Source: Chitinophagaceae bacterium (GTDB lineage Bacteria > Bacteroidota > Bacteroidia > Chitinophagales > Chitinophagaceae). From it: DNA of 64,000 nucleotides. The stretch is from contig JAIETM010000001.1 in assembly GCA_019745155.1 (NCBI GenBank), forward strand, positions 124,001-188,000, written 5' to 3'. A program made the translations under genes and the position numbers. The notes beneath the pieces are model-generated. The model saw only the letters and a program-made list of their open reading frames with translations, was not told where the DNA came from and searched no databases. The number at the start of each line of letters is the position of its first letter. Positions within the stretch are counted from its first letter, which is position 1. Of the stretch, positions 61,956 to 64,000 are shown piece by piece.

Positions 61956-62696
61956 TTCCCTGATCCAGATATTTCTGAAGCTTAGCGGATTACCATGATC
62001 TTGTAAGATGATGGGCTCCTTATTGCTATGTGCTTCATAGAAAGGCTGACCGATGTATACGGTATTGCCTTTCAACTCAACATTGTTTTGAATGAGCACT
62101 CCATTGTGGAATACAGTGAATTTGGCTGGTGTGGCCATATTGCCATCAGAGAAAAAACTAGGCGCAGTAAATACCACATCATATACCTGCCACTCACCTG
62201 GTTTCTTACTGGCGTTTACTAATGGAATGTGCTGCTTGTAGAGACTACCTGCTTGTCCGTTGGAATACGTGCGGTTATTGTAAGAATCTAAAATCTGCAA
62301 TTCATATCTGCCCATCAGGAAAATACCGCTGTTACCACGGCCTTGTCCCTCACTTTCTACTTTAGCAGGTGTTCTCCATTCGATGTGTAGCTGGCAGCTG
62401 CCAAAGCCCTGCTTGGTCATGATATCGCCTGTACCTTTTACCACAGTCATAGCGCCATCGGGCTCTAGCTTCCATTTAGCGGCCCCGCCTTTCTTTGCCT
62501 GCCACTGATTCAAGTTTTTGCCGTCGAAGAGGACAATGGCGTCCGCAGGGGCTGCTGTGGGTGTTTTACCCGGAGTAACCATCACAGGAACAGGTTCCCA
62601 CACTTCTGTTTTCTTGGGATCACCCTGTGTTTGTTGTGCAAATGCCGGAACTGTACAAATGCTTAGCATTCCAATTGCGCAAATATGTTTGATCAT
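61950..62696 (-). CDS. DUF1080 (3-keto-disaccharide hydrolase-like) secreted protein, copy 2
   Basis: A 248-residue exported protein (signal ends near VPAFAQQ). An additional N-terminal segment of about 30 residues precedes the DUF1080 fold: IVLFDGKNLNQWQAKKG, GSCQLHIEWRTPAKVE, GNSGIFLMGRYELQILDSY and EPIILQDHGNPLSFRNIWIREL. The GNSGIFLMGRYE version differs from copy 1 (GNSGIILFI), so the two probably act on different substrates. It follows the exported TIM barrel by 1 nt. Confidence 0.85.
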   Translation of the reverse strand: MIKHICAIGMLSICTVPAFAQQTQGDPKKTEVWEPVPVMVTPGKTPTAAPADAIVLFDGKNLNQWQAKKGGAAKWKLEPDGAMTVVKGTGDIMTKQGFGSCQLHIEWRTPAKVESEGQGRGNSGIFLMGRYELQILDSYNNRTYSNGQAGSLYKQHIPLVNASKKPGEWQVYDVVFTAPSFFSDGNMATPAKFTVFHNGVLIQNNVELKGNTVYIGQPFYEAHSNKEPIILQDHGNPLSFRNIWIREL

Positions 62697-62697
62697 A

Positions 62698-63555
62698 CTA
62701 AATCAGGTTGGTTTGGATGTATTGATAGCTTTTACGGATACTGTCGAACGGAGAGCCGGGACATTGATCCTGTTCTACAAAAAAGTATTGCATACCGGAG
62801 AGTTTGGCTGCAGCAAAGATTTTCTTGAAATCAATGGTACCGCTGCCCACTTCTGCAAAGGTTTTGTTGCCCGCGGCCATATCTTTCACATGCCACATCA
62901 CTACCCTGCCCTTGTGCGCTTTCATCACTTCAATGGGGTCTTTGCCTGCAAAGACGGTCCAGTACAAATCCATTTCAAACTTTACCAGTGAAGGATCGGT
63001 TTCCTTAGCCAAAATATCCCAAGCTGTAACACCGCCCAGATTTTCAAATTCGAAATCGTGGTTATGGTAAGCAAGTGTCATACCGCCATCCTTGGTGAGT
63101 TCTGCAGCTTTGCTGAGTCGCGCCGCAAGTTTCTTATACCCATCAGCATCCTTTCTGTATTGAGGCTCTAACCAGGGCACAACCATGTATTTGTGCTTCA
63201 AATGCTGTGCGTCTTCTACTGCGCGCTTCCAAACATCATCGTTACCCTTAAAAAGAAACTCTGGCAAATAATAGTGACCACTTGGCGTTGTTAACTTATT
63301 CTGTGCAAACAATGCTGCAAAAGCCTTGGGTTCCATACCCAAGTATTTACCTGCATCATATCCAAAGGTCTCTACTTGCTGATAACCGATCTGTGCAACC
63401 TTGGCAATAGTGCCGGGAATATCTTTCAACTCAGTACGCAGGGTATACAACTGTACACCCGTTGCTCTTTTACTTTTAAATAACTCTGATGGATTTACAG
63501 CTGCAGCAGTCGTAAGCAATGCAGCCTGACGGAGGAAATGTCTTCTGGTATGCAT
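62698..63555 (-). CDS. Tat-exported sugar phosphate isomerase/epimerase family protein
   Basis: A 285-residue protein with a Tat leader (TRRHFLRQAALLTTAAA). The TIM barrel shows VQLYTLRTELKDIPGTI, LAYHNHDFEFENLGG (His and Glu), KFEMDLYWTVFAG (Glu, Asp), WHVKDMAAG (His, Asp) and FFVEQDQCPG (Glu), which form the divalent metal site. Often found with DUF1080 proteins; probably acts on a keto-sugar in the periplasm. First gene of a two-gene unit with DUF1080 copy 2. Confidence 0.85.
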   Translation of the reverse strand: MHTRRHFLRQAALLTTAAAVNPSELFKSKRATGVQLYTLRTELKDIPGTIAKVAQIGYQQVETFGYDAGKYLGMEPKAFAALFAQNKLTTPSGHYYLPEFLFKGNDDVWKRAVEDAQHLKHKYMVVPWLEPQYRKDADGYKKLAARLSKAAELTKDGGMTLAYHNHDFEFENLGGVTAWDILAKETDPSLVKFEMDLYWTVFAGKDPIEVMKAHKGRVVMWHVKDMAAGNKTFAEVGSGTIDFKKIFAAAKLSGMQYFFVEQDQCPGSPFDSIRKSYQYIQTNLI

Positions 63556-63578
63556 ATGGCAATTTGAGCGTTTAAGAT

Positions 63579-63609
63579 ATAAAAAAACCTCAACGTTTCC
63601 GTTGAGGTT
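63579..63609 (-). terminator. Terminator after rpsG
   Basis: AACCTCAACG and CGTTGAGGTT form a 10-bp stem with a 4-nt loop. The minus strand continues TTTTTATATC. It ends the rpsL-rpsG unit before the sugar locus. Confidence 0.8.
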
Positions 63610-63632
63610 CTATCTATTTTGACAAATGTCAT

Positions 63633-64000
63633 TTACACTTTGAAGTGGCTGAATGCCTTGTTGGCTTCTGCCATACGGTGTGTATCTTCTTTCTTTTTGA
63701 AAGCAGCACCTTCACCCTTGCTAGCTGCAACGATTTCGTTTGCCAGCTTATCAGCCATAGTACGACCGTTACGCTCGCGGCTGTAACGAATCAACCATTT
63801 CATGCTCAAAGAAATCTTTCTGTCAGGACGCACTTCAGAAGGAATCTGGAAAGTAGCACCACCGATACGGCGGCTACGAACTTCTACAGAAGGTGTTACG
63901 TTAGCCAGTGCTTTTTTCCATACTTCATAACCTTCTTCACCAGTGATTTTGCTCACTTTATCTACTGCATCGTAGAAGATGTTCAGCGCTGTGCTCTTCT
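63633..64000 (-). CDS. rpsG: 30S ribosomal protein S7, 5' part beyond the window
   Basis: The frame is open to the right edge and reads [30 protein letters not shown] before the rest, so the true start is about 30 codons beyond base 64000. [37 protein letters not shown] is the S7 signature for 16S 3'-domain binding. The C-terminus (AFSHFKV) is complete. S7 normally lies directly before fusA; here it is 13.7 kb away. Confidence 0.95.
   Translation of the reverse strand, partial: KSTALNIFYDAVDKVSKITGEEGYEVWKKALANVTPSVEVRSRRIGGATFQIPSEVRPDRKISLSMKWLIRYSRERNGRTMADKLANEIVAASKGEGAAFKKKEDTHRMAEANKAFSHFKV

Overview
The window comes from a Bacteroidota chromosome, most likely a member of the Chitinophagaceae or a close relative. 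The evidence is the Bacteroidetes-only families (DUF4296, DUF4835, an Rpb6-type omega, the Porin_10 family, the HYC_CC_PP family), a fused CusA-TolC efflux pump, Tra-type conjugation genes, and promoters of the TTG / TAnnTTTG type in place of -35/-10 boxes. Almost no gene has a Shine-Dalgarno sequence. The single clear one lies inside the mobile element.

Region 1 (1-6410) is one end of an integrative conjugative element. It holds the 3' end of traL, then traM, a traN interrupted by an in-frame TAG, two uncharacterised proteins with matching basic tails, a small winged-helix-like protein, a 46-residue protein and a large serine recombinase. The recombinase frame runs straight into a chromosomal tRNA-Leu(CAG) gene (6411-6494, minus), which marks the integration junction.

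Region 2 (6.5-12.6 kb) holds a LuxE-like protein, a lipoprotein, a UbiA-like membrane protein, an M42 aminopeptidase, a class I glutamine amidotransferase, an ATP-grasp-like protein and a small membrane protein. Region 3 (12.6-21.2 kb) is a heavy-metal (probably copper) resistance cluster on the minus strand. Its pump gene carries a frameshift and its lead gene HYC_CC_PP carries a nonsense codon, so the cluster looks damaged or contains sequence errors.

Region 4 (21.2-36 kb) is housekeeping: a porin, purine nucleoside phosphorylase, a CoA transferase, the bamD-rpoZ-coaBC-DUF4835-DUF4296 run, rpsA, a CBS protein, an HI0933-type flavoprotein, an M20 dipeptidase and map. Region 5 (36-49.9 kb) is the S10-spc ribosomal protein run from rpsJ to secY, with fusA upstream. 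A 299-nt, hairpin-filled spacer separates rpsJ from rplC. The usual continuation after map (infA to rplQ) is absent.

Region 6 (50-63.6 kb) separates fusA from rpsG, which are normally neighbours. It carries a LolA-like protein, a 1017-residue BNR-repeat protein, and a sugar-oxidation locus in three transcription units: an MFS transporter, three xylose-isomerase-like TIM barrels, a GMC dehydrogenase with its Tat-exported small subunit, a Gfo/Idh/MocA dehydrogenase, a cytochrome c and two DUF1080 proteins. Together these look like an oxidative (3-keto-glycoside) route for glycoside cleavage with electrons passed to cytochrome c. The window ends inside rpsG.
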